Assembly: GCA_013139625.1 (NCBI GenBank)
Contig: WTAK01000224.1
Location: 1-7,269 of the forward strand
Reading direction: 5' to 3'
Source: Candidatus Delongbacteria bacterium
GTDB taxonomy: Bacteria; UBA4055
DNA length: 7,269 bases
The notes beneath the pieces are model-generated. The model had not been told where the DNA came from and searched no databases. It saw only the letters and a program-made list of their open reading frames with translations. Positions 1 through 7,217 of the stretch are shown here, piece after piece. The position numbers and the translations under genes were made by a program. Numbering within the stretch: position 1 is the first letter of the stretch; the number at the start of each line of letters is the position of its first letter.

Positions 1-3000
1 ATCTCCTCTGTAAATATTGTAGTAGTCAATATCATAATCTACACCTTCAGCCCAATCTAAGATAATATTCCCTTCTCCACCTCTACCTGTTAAGTTTAAT
101 GGAGCTAATGGTGTATCTACTAGAGTATAATCTCCTGTAATCCCACTGATATGGTAAACATCGGCTTCGTTCCAAACCCAAGAAATACCCAATTCGTTTC
201 CATTGCCTAACCACGATCTTCCGTATTGAACATAACCCGGCTCATCTATATGGTTGTCTGCAACTTCATATAGAATATTTGTTCCCTCTCCATCAGATGT
301 AAATCCAACAAAAATATCACCTTCCAATCCGGAAAGTTCTACAGAATAAGGTCTTAGATCAACCATCGTTAAAGCATAGGGATCTTCAGATGATGAAGCT
401 TGCTCAAAATATATCGGAGTAATAATATCTTCTCCAGGAAATCCTCCTGCATCTGCCCAAATATGAATATTCATAGGTGAACTCGGGCTATCACTTATAG
501 TATAATTTCCTATTGTCAGTCCAACTAGATCGGATCGATAATGCCCTTTTTCGATCACAGGCCCCATTGTTATTCTTTTTGCGATAGCGTATGCTGTAGC
601 TTGGTCTGAATTTCCTATAGTATCGTAAAAATCAGCAAATCCTTCTCCGTTTTCGTAGTATAAATAATTTCCAGAGTATACTTCAAAAAAACCTGTCTCA
701 GAACTATTTAAGAACTCCGAACTATCTATTGCTGCAATTTTATAATTGATCTTAGCTCCAGATTCAATGGCGGGAATAGTTACAGTATAAGTATCACCAA
801 CTGCAGTACTAAGATCTGAATACGAAACTTGCTCCAAGCCATCATCCACTATGTAGATCAACTTCACTTCACTTAAATTTGATGGGTCTTTTATGTTTAC
901 TTCAAAATTGTAATCTACTAGACCAATGACAAGGTCGTCAGAGCCTGAATAAGTTATAAGTGGCGTAGAATAGTCTTTTGAATAACCGACTATCTTAAAA
1001 TCATCGATATCAACGCCATCTCCATTAATATATTCATCAGCTTTGACTGTAAATTTAAATTTTACACTGGATTCTGTAGATACTGCACCTAAATCCACAG
1101 AATAATATTCCCATTCAGGATGATGACCAGTGAAACTCGCCAACTCGACCCATGTTGCTCCGCTATCAAGTGTAGCTTCTATAATAAAAAAGTCAAACGA
1201 CTCCTCAAGATCAATACTTGCCCAAAAATACATTTTTCCACTCGCATAGGCAGAAAGATCAAATTCTTTTGATTGCATGTAACTCGTAGTATTATTGTAA
1301 TAATTTCCACTCGGACTATCCGATACTGATTTTACAGGTGAGTAAAATGATGTTGTTTTGTATCCCCAGTTTCCACCGATATAATTCCAATCCGCAAATA
1401 TATGATTTTCATCGAAGTCATCAAAATAAATCACCGATCCTTCAAGCCATTCAACCTCAAATTCCGCAGAATTTAAGATATTATTTGAAACATCTGTAAT
1501 ACTGAATTTAACCTTTCCGAAAGTTTCAGTAGTTTCAGCCGGAATTGTTCCTGTGTAGGTATAAGAATTGTATTTAAAGGTTGACATTGGTATCTCTATT
1601 TGAGTTATCCAATTATCTTTACTGTAGTATGCTTTGCATGAATCAATCGCAGATTCATCATTGAAAGTAACCGATATATTTATACTATCGTTTACGAAAA
1701 CAGGTGACTGATATTCAAATTTTTCGATCTCCGCAACTTCATTATCAGCTACAAAATAAATATCGTATTGCTCTGAATCGGTGACATTTCCACCAACATC
1801 AGTTAAAGTAAAATTTATAGCCCCCGAAGTTTCAGATGATAGTGCCGGTATTGTTCCAATCCATAACTCTTCCTCAAGCTTTGATGCAGAAAAAATGAGA
1901 TCTGTGTAAGTTGCTCCTCCATCAAAAGTATAATGCCCTGTAATTGATGCAACACCCGTTCTATCATGAACAGATAAATTTATATTCATATCATTATTTA
2001 CAAATGTACCAATGTTAGGATCCAAAGCTTCGTTGGCTAAAATTTTGTTGATCACAGGTCCTTCATAGTCTAAAAACAATTCTACATCATCAATATACCA
2101 CTGATCTTCATAGTTACCTACATAATGAAAGCCAATATATACATCCTGACCGGCATAGGCCTGAAGTGCTAAAGTTACATTTCCCCATTCTTCTCCTTTA
2201 CCCTCTTCACCAAGTGGAGGATATCCGGTATAAATTATATCCCAATTCACCATGTCCGTGGAAATTCCGATCTCATGCTTTCCAGTTGCAATGTATTGCA
2301 TATAGTATCCTAACTCCCAGAAAGAAAGTGTTATCGAGTTTGAAACCGGCAATTTCATCAATGGAGTTATCAACCAATCATCGTTAAAATTAGGAACATC
2401 CCCATCTGAATGGAAGGCACTATATGTACCTGTATGACTTCCATTTTCATAATAATCTGTATCGACAACAGAAAATCCAACTCCGGTTGAATCTAAAACC
2501 TGTGTCGTCCAATTTTCCGGAGGAAAAACAGCTCCTTCAAAACCTTCAATCAGCAACAACTTATCCTTTGACCAAGTTATGGAATGTTCTTCTGACCACT
2601 GAGCATTCGATTGATCATCTTCCAGATAGAATTTAACCGATCCAATTGTCCCATCGGGTTGACCTGGGATCGTACCTGTAAATAAATAATTGTTTTTGGC
2701 AGATACCATAGAAAATGCCACCCATGTAATACCACTATCAATAGTGTATTCTGCATTCAAGGGAGATATGACATTATTAGCATCTTGGATCAATAATTCA
2801 AGATTTGCATCAGTATCTATAAAATTATCTCCGCCTGCCAAATTTCTAATAATTGGTGGATAAACATCAATATCCTCATATGGAGATAATGAAACTTGTG
2901 TTACCCATTCATACCTTTCATCCATATTATAAAAAGGTAACCATTCGTTTGATAGGCTAAAATAGCTATGATCACTTCCCGTTAAATTTGATGACACTTG

Positions 3001-3429
3001 CCTTGGCATTCCTGCTTCATCAGGTACTACCGATATATAAAAATCACCTGTCATTATCATTGGTGTTTCAAAAATAAAGTCATTGAAAGTAGTTGCTGAT
3101 ATCATTTCTGATGAATTCCATAGTACTGTCGCCCCATCCTTGTCGTATATTTTATAACTAAAATTATAACCTTTATCAAAAAAATATGAAGATAATCCAT
3201 GTAAGTTAACCGGATATTCTAATCCGAAATCATTGGCATTTACCAAAGTTGCCCTTTCTTCTTCCTCTTGCCACAAATAATATGCCTCACCATAATATGA
3301 GTGCCATGAAGTATCCTTGATAGCTATATTAAAATCCATATTTGGCAATATTTCTCTATTGGAATATCTTTCAATTCCAAAAATATTTGCAATAATAATC
3401 GCTAAAATTATAAATGTTAATTTTCTCAT
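1..3429 (-). CDS. Giant secreted Ig-like/jelly-roll/FN3 surface protein, 5' part (C-terminus outside window)
   Basis: I translated this frame codon by codon: it is open from the ATG at 3427-3429 to base 1, giving 1143 codons without a stop, and it continues past the left edge. The start is supported by an AAGGAG site 5 nt upstream and by a signal peptide directly after it (residues 1-18, MRK followed by an Ile/Leu/Ala core). No catalytic domain is seen. Approximate modules: beta-sandwich A (56-182, with DFGLEYPV and HSYF); Ig-like 1 (190-288); a cleaved-adhesin/choice-of-anchor-J jelly roll (293-455, starting IEGFEG, with DDWLITP at 350-356 and YIDDV at 445-449); Ig-like 2 (456-560) and 3 (562-662); a second jelly roll (664-816, ending VDIDDFKIVGY); Ig-like 4 (820-918); beta-sandwich B (936-1100); and the first half of an FN3 domain (from about 1105, with YYNIYRG). 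The Ig-like units share a T-I-P ... D signature. Only one Cys (C598) occurs. Inference: an exported adhesin-like or matrix protein of unknown ligand. The anchoring or sorting domain, if any, is not in the window. Confidence 0.93.
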   Translation of the reverse strand, partial: MRKLTFIILAIIIANIFGIERYSNREILPNMDFNIAIKDTSWHSYYGEAYYLWQEEEERATLVNANDFGLEYPVNLHGLSSYFFDKGYNFSYKIYDKDGATVLWNSSEMISATTFNDFIFETPMIMTGDFYISVVPDEAGMPRQVSSNLTGSDHSYFSLSNEWLPFYNMDERYEWVTQVSLSPYEDIDVYPPIIRNLAGGDNFIDTDANLELLIQDANNVISPLNAEYTIDSGITWVAFSMVSAKNNYLFTGTIPGQPDGTIGSVKFYLEDDQSNAQWSEEHSITWSKDKLLLIEGFEGAVFPPENWTTQVLDSTGVGFSVVDTDYYENGSHTGTYSAFHSDGDVPNFNDDWLITPLMKLPVSNSITLSFWELGYYMQYIATGKHEIGISTDMVNWDIIYTGYPPLGEEGKGEEWGNVTLALQAYAGQDVYIGFHYVGNYEDQWYIDDVELFLDYEGPVINKILANEALDPNIGTFVNNDMNINLSVHDRTGVASITGHYTFDGGATYTDLIFSASKLEEELWIGTIPALSSETSGAINFTLTDVGGNVTDSEQYDIYFVADNEVAEIEKFEYQSPVFVNDSINISVTFNDESAIDSCKAYYSKDNWITQIEIPMSTFKYNSYTYTGTIPAETTETFGKVKFSITDVSNNILNSAEFEVEWLEGSVIYFDDFDENHIFADWNYIGGNWGYKTTSFYSPVKSVSDSPSGNYYNNTTSYMQSKEFDLSAYASGKMYFWASIDLEESFDFFIIEATLDSGATWVELASFTGHHPEWEYYSVDLGAVSTESSVKFKFTVKADEYINGDGVDIDDFKIVGYSKDYSTPLITYSGSDDLVIGLVDYNFEVNIKDPSNLSEVKLIYIVDDGLEQVSYSDLSTAVGDTYTVTIPAIESGAKINYKIAAIDSSEFLNSSETGFFEVYSGNYLYYENGEGFADFYDTIGNSDQATAYAIAKRITMGPVIEKGHYRSDLVGLTIGNYTISDSPSSPMNIHIWADAGGFPGEDIITPIYFEQASSSEDPYALTMVDLRPYSVELSGLEGDIFVGFTSDGEGTNILYEVADNHIDEPGYVQYGRSWLGNGNELGISWVWNEADVYHISGITGDYTLVDTPLAPLNLTGRGGEGNIILDWAEGVDYDIDYYNIYRGD

Positions 3430-3434
3430 TCTTA

Positions 3435-3440
3435 CTCCTT
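3435..3440 (-). promoter_or_regulatory. Ribosome binding site of the giant Ig-like protein gene
   Basis: The minus strand reads AAGGAG, then TAAGA (5 nt), then ATG at 3429-3427. This is a near-consensus Shine-Dalgarno sequence at a normal distance, and it fixes the start codon. Confidence 0.85.
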
Positions 3441-3457
3441 AAATTTTCAATAGTAAA

Positions 3458-3469
3458 GACCTTGAGGTC
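3458..3469. repeat. Short palindrome GACCT-TG-AGGTC in the leader of the giant protein gene
   Basis: A perfect inverted repeat with 5-bp arms and a 2-bp centre lies between the predicted -10 box (3482-3487) and the RBS. It would sit roughly 6-17 nt after the predicted transcription start. It could be an operator half-site pair or a small 5' hairpin. With arms this short, chance is also possible. Confidence 0.35.
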
Positions 3470-3481
3470 CATTACACACTA

Positions 3482-3510
3482 ATTCTAACGATGTAAAACT
3501 AAAAAGACAA
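3482..3510 (-). promoter_or_regulatory. Sigma-70-like promoter for the giant Ig-like protein gene
   Basis: On the minus strand the -35 box is TTGTCT (3505-3510; 4 of 6 consensus positions) and the -10 box is TAGAAT (3482-3487; 5 of 6), separated by exactly 17 bp. An AT-rich stretch lies just upstream (about 3521-3545). The spacing to the ATG implies a leader of roughly 45 nt. The promoter sits after the terminator of the protease gene, so this gene appears to be transcribed on its own. If the host uses a Bacteroidota-type sigma factor, the true motif may differ. Confidence 0.55.
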
Positions 3511-3539
3511 GATGTTTTTTCATATGATATAAAATATAT

Positions 3540-3631
3540 GTATTAAAAAAGCCCCAAAAAACGGGGCTTTTATGAATCTGAAACATTTCGCTATAATTAT
3601 ACTATTAGTTTGTAGCAATAATATAATAGAA
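3540..3631. repeat. 3'-end repeat, copy 1 (last protease codons, stop, 3' UTR, terminator)
   Basis: This stretch matches 7123-7217. The A-tract is 6 versus 9 long. From 3547 to 3631 the two copies align without gaps at a constant offset of 3586, with 5 mismatches in 85 bases (3556, 3578, 3595, 3619, 3623). The match stops abruptly at GTATTA just past the terminator on the left. On the right it fades inside the coding region: 3632-3683 against 7218-7269 has about 17 mismatches in 52. Confidence 0.9.
3545..3571 (-). terminator. Intrinsic terminator of the C10 protease gene
   Basis: AAAAGCCCC (3547-3555) pairs with GGGGCTTTT (3563-3571) around a 7-nt loop. Read on the minus strand, the GC core is followed by six T's and then AATA. 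It lies 33 nt past the protease stop codon. The opposite strand has only four T's, so the main direction is minus. It is almost identical to the terminator at 7128-7157. Confidence 0.9.
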
Positions 3632-6600
3632 TAACTTAGCTTGTGAAGCTGCAACTGTATATTGGTTAGTACCAACTGAAGTTACAAATGTAAATGTTCC
3701 ATAAGGATCATCTGATGAATAAACATCATATCCCGTTGCGTCTGCTGAAACATCCCAATCTACTACAATGTCAGAACCTGAAATACTAGTAACAACATTT
3801 GCAGGCACTCCTGGAGTGACAACACCACCACCTGGAGTATATACATCCACTGAATTCGAAGCATCTGATAACCCGACCGGATTAACGTAAGCAGCTTTTA
3901 TCTCGTAAGTATAAGTACCTTCATCAGCAGGTGCATCAGTGTAAGTCAATGATGTTGTTGTACCGATCAGATCTCCATCTCTGTAAACATTATATGTGTC
4001 TATACCTTTGCTTTTTGGCATTTTAACAGGTATTCTTCTGTCTCTGTTATCCACCATTGTCATATTCTCAGGTATGACCATAGTAGAAGTCCAGCCTTCT
4101 TTATGAACTACAACAGGTTCATCCAGTTTTTCTCCGGGTTTTGCAACTTTGACTATAGGATCAGGATCAGCACCTGTTACGTATGACAGCATGCAGAATT
4201 CAAGTTTAACACCACCTGAAGATATTGAATAACTGTAAGCATCTTCACTTCTTTTATAGAAATAACTGTGGACCCTTCCGGCAGAAGATGGACCTGCAAG
4301 GTTTGAAGGATGTCCTAAGGTTGTGTCATAAGTTTCAACCTCAACATTCCATTCACCGTTCAGCTCATATGTCTGATCCAGACCGACCTTATAGATTTCT
4401 CCAGGTATAGCTGTAAGAATACCACTTTCGTATAAAAGCGTACCGTTGACAGGATTTCCGTCCCATAATCGTATTGTGAAAGTATCATCTGCCCCCCATA
4501 GATCATCATCCCACTCATAGAATCCTGCAGCTATGGAGTCAATGTATACAGGGTAGAGCAGTCCAAGGTCCTCAGCAAGGAATACAACTCTTCTCTGAGC
4601 ACAGTCTTCGTCAACTAAATTATCAACTGTTGTAGTACAGTTCTCAGGAGCAATATATGATGCCCAGTGAGATGGTGTACAGAAAGGCATATACCACGCA
4701 AGGTCTATGTCCGCACCGTTAAGAACCCCGGTCAGATAATCGGGTTTTGGATTTGCAATAATATTTTCTGTTTTTGAAGGATAACGTAAAGATACACCTG
4801 TTGGATAGATAGCTCTTACATAATAAGTATTTTCACCCTCAATGAATCCCGTATCAGACCATACTTCGCTTGCGCCGGTATACGGAACCGTGACCGCAAA
4901 AGAACCGTTTCTGTAAATATCATATTCATCAGGAGGAGTACCACCTGTATTCGTTCCACACAGAAGATCATCAACGTAGAATTGATAACCATCATTATAT
5001 ATGTAACACAGACCTATTCTGTAAGTTCCGGAATATGCTGAAAGATCGATCTGAACTTCTGAATCGAACAGATTGTTTCCCGCTTCTCCTGTCACAGTAC
5101 CGTCAATTTCATATACCATGGTAAGTTTTGCCGCAGCATCTACTACCATTGTTTCCATAAAATCAATGCCATCGTTTGCATAAAGATAAACTCTGAAATG
5201 TGTGAACCATCCTTCGATATCATTATTTTTGAACCACATCCAGAAATTCAGGAAACTTCCTGATGATAATGTTATCTGAGGAGAAAAGTTCCAGCTGAAA
5301 GGGTATCCGTCGGTAGTACCCGCAGTATAACCCAGACCTGTTGAGTAAAGGCCGCTGTGTACATATTCTGCTTCACTGTTAAGACTCCAGCCGTCTCTAT
5401 TCCCTCTCCAGAAATATCTTCTCGTAGATTTAACACCTGGATCATATGACTGTAATTGTATCCAGTTACTGTATGATGATGTTTCAAAGTCTTCATTAAC
5501 ATAGGCTGTTCCGGTAAAAGGAACGTCCCAAGCTAGATCAATACTTGTTCTTCCAATTGCGTTCGCCTCAATATTTCTAATGACAGCAAAATCACCAACA
5601 GTAACAACATCTACCGAGTAAGAATCTGTAATATGCGATTCACCGTCAGAATATACTGCTGTAACATAATAAGAATAACTTCCTGATATCAGGTCATAAT
5701 CGCTATAAGATGTACTAGTTGTATTGCCCAGTAGAACTGCCTGAGATCTGTTTATCGATTTAAAAACATTGTAACTGTCCTGATTGTTTCCTGTAGGAGC
5801 ATTCCAGGTCAAAGATACATCTTCACCGTTTGCAAGTGAACCGTTCAATCCTGTTGGTGCCGGCCAGTTAGCTGCAAATTCGTCTGTATCCGGAACAAGA
5901 GAAATTCTGATCTGACTTACAGTATAATCACCGTCACCACCACCTGATCCTATACCAGTTGGGACAAGAGATGTGATCCGATACCAGCCGTCCTGATAAC
6001 CGCCCCAACCCCAGTTGAAGTGATACCAGTAATCGTCAGTATATCCGTCAAGGATGAACGAGTGAACTCCACCTGCCCACCACCATGGCCTCTTAGCATC
6101 AAGCTCCGCCTGGATAGTAGAAGCGTAATAAACTGGATCAGTTGGAGTACCTACATTATTGTACGTTGCAGTATAATACCAGTGGTCGTTCATCGCTGTA
6201 GATGCAGTAAGCATGTTTGCTTCTGAACCACCGTCATCAGTTGTTCCGTAGCTCATATCAAATGAGTGACCTGTAAGGTAGTTCAATTCAGTCATGTTCT
6301 GAATTGCTGCTGCATCTATATCAATTGTTTCCCAGTACTCAGGATAAAGTCCCCACTCAATATTAACATCGTTATTCATTACAGTATAATCAAAATTATA
6401 ATTCGAGTATGTCTCTGTAGTTCCAGCAGAGCTGTTGGTATTAGATCCGGTACCTGTTGGTGGCCATTCGTGATATCTCATGATCATTGATGCTGCAGTC
6501 GCAACACAACCTACATAAGTCCATGTTCCGTCTTTTTCCGGACACAGATCATTCCAGGGCCACACCTGATCCCAGTGGGACCTTACTAAAGCATCGACCA

Positions 6601-7036
6601 TAATTCCTTTTGAAGCTTTAGGGAATGAATTGTTTTTGATGTTCTTCCATTCGGTCTGCGCAGCTGCATCAACATAAGAATATTTTCTTGCTACGTTGAT
6701 CTGCTTATCATAGTAACCGAACCACTCTTTGAAGCTAAAACCTCCGTCTCTTTTCTCAGGATCTATAAGCTTTCCTGTGAAAGAATAACCTAAAATAGGT
6801 CTAAGAGCATCATCGGCATTAATGATAACAAAGCCGTTGTCAAAGTTCACGCCGTACCAGGTCACCTGACCTTCATATTCGTGAGCAAAAACGTTTTGAA
6901 CCGTATTTCCCTTGTCGGAAATCGGTGCGTAATTCTTATAATAGTTCTCAGCAGCATTCTGTGCAACATCCTGTGGAACGAATGCAGCCGAAAGCATTAC
7001 AGCAAGAATTAAAAGAGCTATTGTTATTTTTTTCAT
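3605..7036 (-). CDS. Secreted streptopain-family (C10) cysteine protease with FN3 and jelly-roll tail
   Basis: A complete 1143-residue exported cysteine endopeptidase of the SpeB/streptopain type. It has a signal peptide (1 to about 18, MKK plus a hydrophobic core) and a Spi-like inhibitory propeptide (about 20-115, with GFVIINADD and ILGYSFTG). The catalytic domain (about 140-385) has the oxyanion-hole Gln candidate Q157, the catalytic Cys C177 in VGCVATAASMIMRYHEWP, the catalytic His H325 in GGVHSFILDGY, and the family signature HFNWGWGG (339-346). Streptopain ends soon after this domain, so the remaining ~750 residues are extra: FN3-1 (392-478); an FN3 begun at 484-508 and resumed at 703-761 around a jelly roll (512-694, ending YQFYVDD); another begun at 764-784 and resumed at 1010-1067 around a beta-sandwich (about 785-953) plus a charged linker; and a final FN3 (1074-1143). 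Cysteines cluster around the last insert (C786, C800, C812, C948), so disulfides are possible. Inferred role: extracellular protein degradation, with the tail binding substrate or the cell surface. The substrate cannot be told from sequence. Confidence 0.96.
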   Translation of the reverse strand: MKKITIALLILAVMLSAAFVPQDVAQNAAENYYKNYAPISDKGNTVQNVFAHEYEGQVTWYGVNFDNGFVIINADDALRPILGYSFTGKLIDPEKRDGGFSFKEWFGYYDKQINVARKYSYVDAAAQTEWKNIKNNSFPKASKGIMVDALVRSHWDQVWPWNDLCPEKDGTWTYVGCVATAASMIMRYHEWPPTGTGSNTNSSAGTTETYSNYNFDYTVMNNDVNIEWGLYPEYWETIDIDAAAIQNMTELNYLTGHSFDMSYGTTDDGGSEANMLTASTAMNDHWYYTATYNNVGTPTDPVYYASTIQAELDAKRPWWWAGGVHSFILDGYTDDYWYHFNWGWGGYQDGWYRITSLVPTGIGSGGGDGDYTVSQIRISLVPDTDEFAANWPAPTGLNGSLANGEDVSLTWNAPTGNNQDSYNVFKSINRSQAVLLGNTTSTSYSDYDLISGSYSYYVTAVYSDGESHITDSYSVDVVTVGDFAVIRNIEANAIGRTSIDLAWDVPFTGTAYVNEDFETSSYSNWIQLQSYDPGVKSTRRYFWRGNRDGWSLNSEAEYVHSGLYSTGLGYTAGTTDGYPFSWNFSPQITLSSGSFLNFWMWFKNNDIEGWFTHFRVYLYANDGIDFMETMVVDAAAKLTMVYEIDGTVTGEAGNNLFDSEVQIDLSAYSGTYRIGLCYIYNDGYQFYVDDLLCGTNTGGTPPDEYDIYRNGSFAVTVPYTGASEVWSDTGFIEGENTYYVRAIYPTGVSLRYPSKTENIIANPKPDYLTGVLNGADIDLAWYMPFCTPSHWASYIAPENCTTTVDNLVDEDCAQRRVVFLAEDLGLLYPVYIDSIAAGFYEWDDDLWGADDTFTIRLWDGNPVNGTLLYESGILTAIPGEIYKVGLDQTYELNGEWNVEVETYDTTLGHPSNLAGPSSAGRVHSYFYKRSEDAYSYSISSGGVKLEFCMLSYVTGADPDPIVKVAKPGEKLDEPVVVHKEGWTSTMVIPENMTMVDNRDRRIPVKMPKSKGIDTYNVYRDGDLIGTTTSLTYTDAPADEGTYTYEIKAAYVNPVGLSDASNSVDVYTPGGGVVTPGVPANVVTSISGSDIVVDWDVSADATGYDVYSSDDPYGTFTFVTSVGTNQYTVAASQAKLFYYIIATN

Positions 7037-7038
7037 AT

Positions 7039-7044
7039 CTCCTC
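7039..7044 (-). promoter_or_regulatory. Ribosome binding site of the C10 protease gene (tight spacing)
   Basis: The minus strand reads GAGGAG, then AT, then ATG (7036-7034). The spacing is 2 nt from the last G, or 4 nt if GAGG (7041-7044) is the pairing core, which is shorter than usual. The start is still well supported, because a typical signal peptide follows at once and no better-placed start is visible. Confidence 0.7.
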
Positions 7045-7092
7045 ATGTTTATATTAACATTATATAATTCTTCTGCATTTTGCGGGATAATG

Positions 7093-7122
7093 AAAATACA
7101 TCGATTTTATGATATTTGTCAA
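7093..7122 (-). promoter_or_regulatory. Promoter of the C10 protease gene
   Basis: The minus strand has a perfect -35 box TTGACA (7117-7122), an 18-bp spacer and a -10-like TATTTT (7093-7098; 4 of 6 consensus positions). The leader would be about 50 nt. A perfect TATAAT also lies closer to the gene (7059-7064), but the sequence 17-18 bp upstream of it (TCCCGC) is not a -35 box, so it is a weaker alternative. The -35 box begins only 5 bp beyond the A/T tract of the upstream gene's terminator, so terminator and promoter are packed back to back. Confidence 0.5.
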
Positions 7123-7217
7123 GTATTAAAAAAAAAGCCCCGAAAAACGGGGCTTTTATGAATATGAAACATTTCGCTATGATTATACTATTAGTTTGTA
7201 GCAACAATGTAATAGAA
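7123..7217. repeat. 3'-end repeat, copy 2 (last codons of gene 3, stop, 3' UTR, terminator)
   Basis: The partner of 3540-3631. The non-coding part (7133-7190) has 3 differences in 58 positions from copy 1, and the last nine coding triplets (7191-7217, stop included) have 2 in 27. The match ends next to the T-tract, just before the TTGACA box of the protease promoter. Confidence 0.9.
7128..7157 (-). terminator. Intrinsic terminator of the partial gene at the right edge
   Basis: AAAAGCCCCG (7133-7142) pairs with CGGGGCTTTT (7148-7157) around a 5-nt A loop. On the minus strand the stem core is followed by a run of nine T's (7128-7136). It lies 33 nt past the stop at 7191-7193. Compared with the copy at 3545-3571, it has one extra base pair closing the loop. 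Confidence 0.92.

Noticed and set aside
2166..2636. Plus-strand ORFs of 73 and 70 codons
   Set aside because: Both lie wholly antisense to the verified coding frame of the giant protein, have no RBS or recognisable domain, and look like shadows of its AT-rich codons.
3521..3540. AT-rich inverted repeat CATAT...ATATG upstream of the giant gene promoter
   Set aside because: The arms are only 5 bp in very AT-rich sequence. It is more likely simple AT-richness near a promoter.
3592..3601. Perfect palindrome TATAATTATA in the protease 3' UTR
   Set aside because: It is broken by one base in the second copy (TATGATTATA) with no compensating change, and it is easy to get by chance in AT-rich DNA.
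3540..3631. Integron attC site or transposon end as explanation for the repeated block
   Set aside because: I see no attC core sites, no terminal inverted repeats beyond the terminator stem, and no target-site duplication at the block ends.
4225..4410. Plus-strand ORF of 61 codons
   Set aside because: It is antisense to the protease tail and its composition is unlike a protein. It is a shadow.
5272..5502. Second minus-strand frame of 76 codons inside the protease gene
   Set aside because: It overlaps the jelly-roll insert of the protease in another frame. The main frame carries all recognisable motifs, so there is no frameshift here.
6020..6490. Two plus-strand ORFs opposite the protease catalytic domain
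   Set aside because: They are the complement of highly conserved C10 codons and have no domain or RBS of their own.
1..7036. Both long frames show exactly 1143 codons
   Set aside because: A coincidence: the giant protein count is set by the window edge, not by a stop codon.
6925..7161. Plus-strand ORF of 78 codons across the protease start region and promoter
   Set aside because: It covers the signal-peptide codons, the promoter and the terminator of minus-strand genes, and has no homology that I can recognise.
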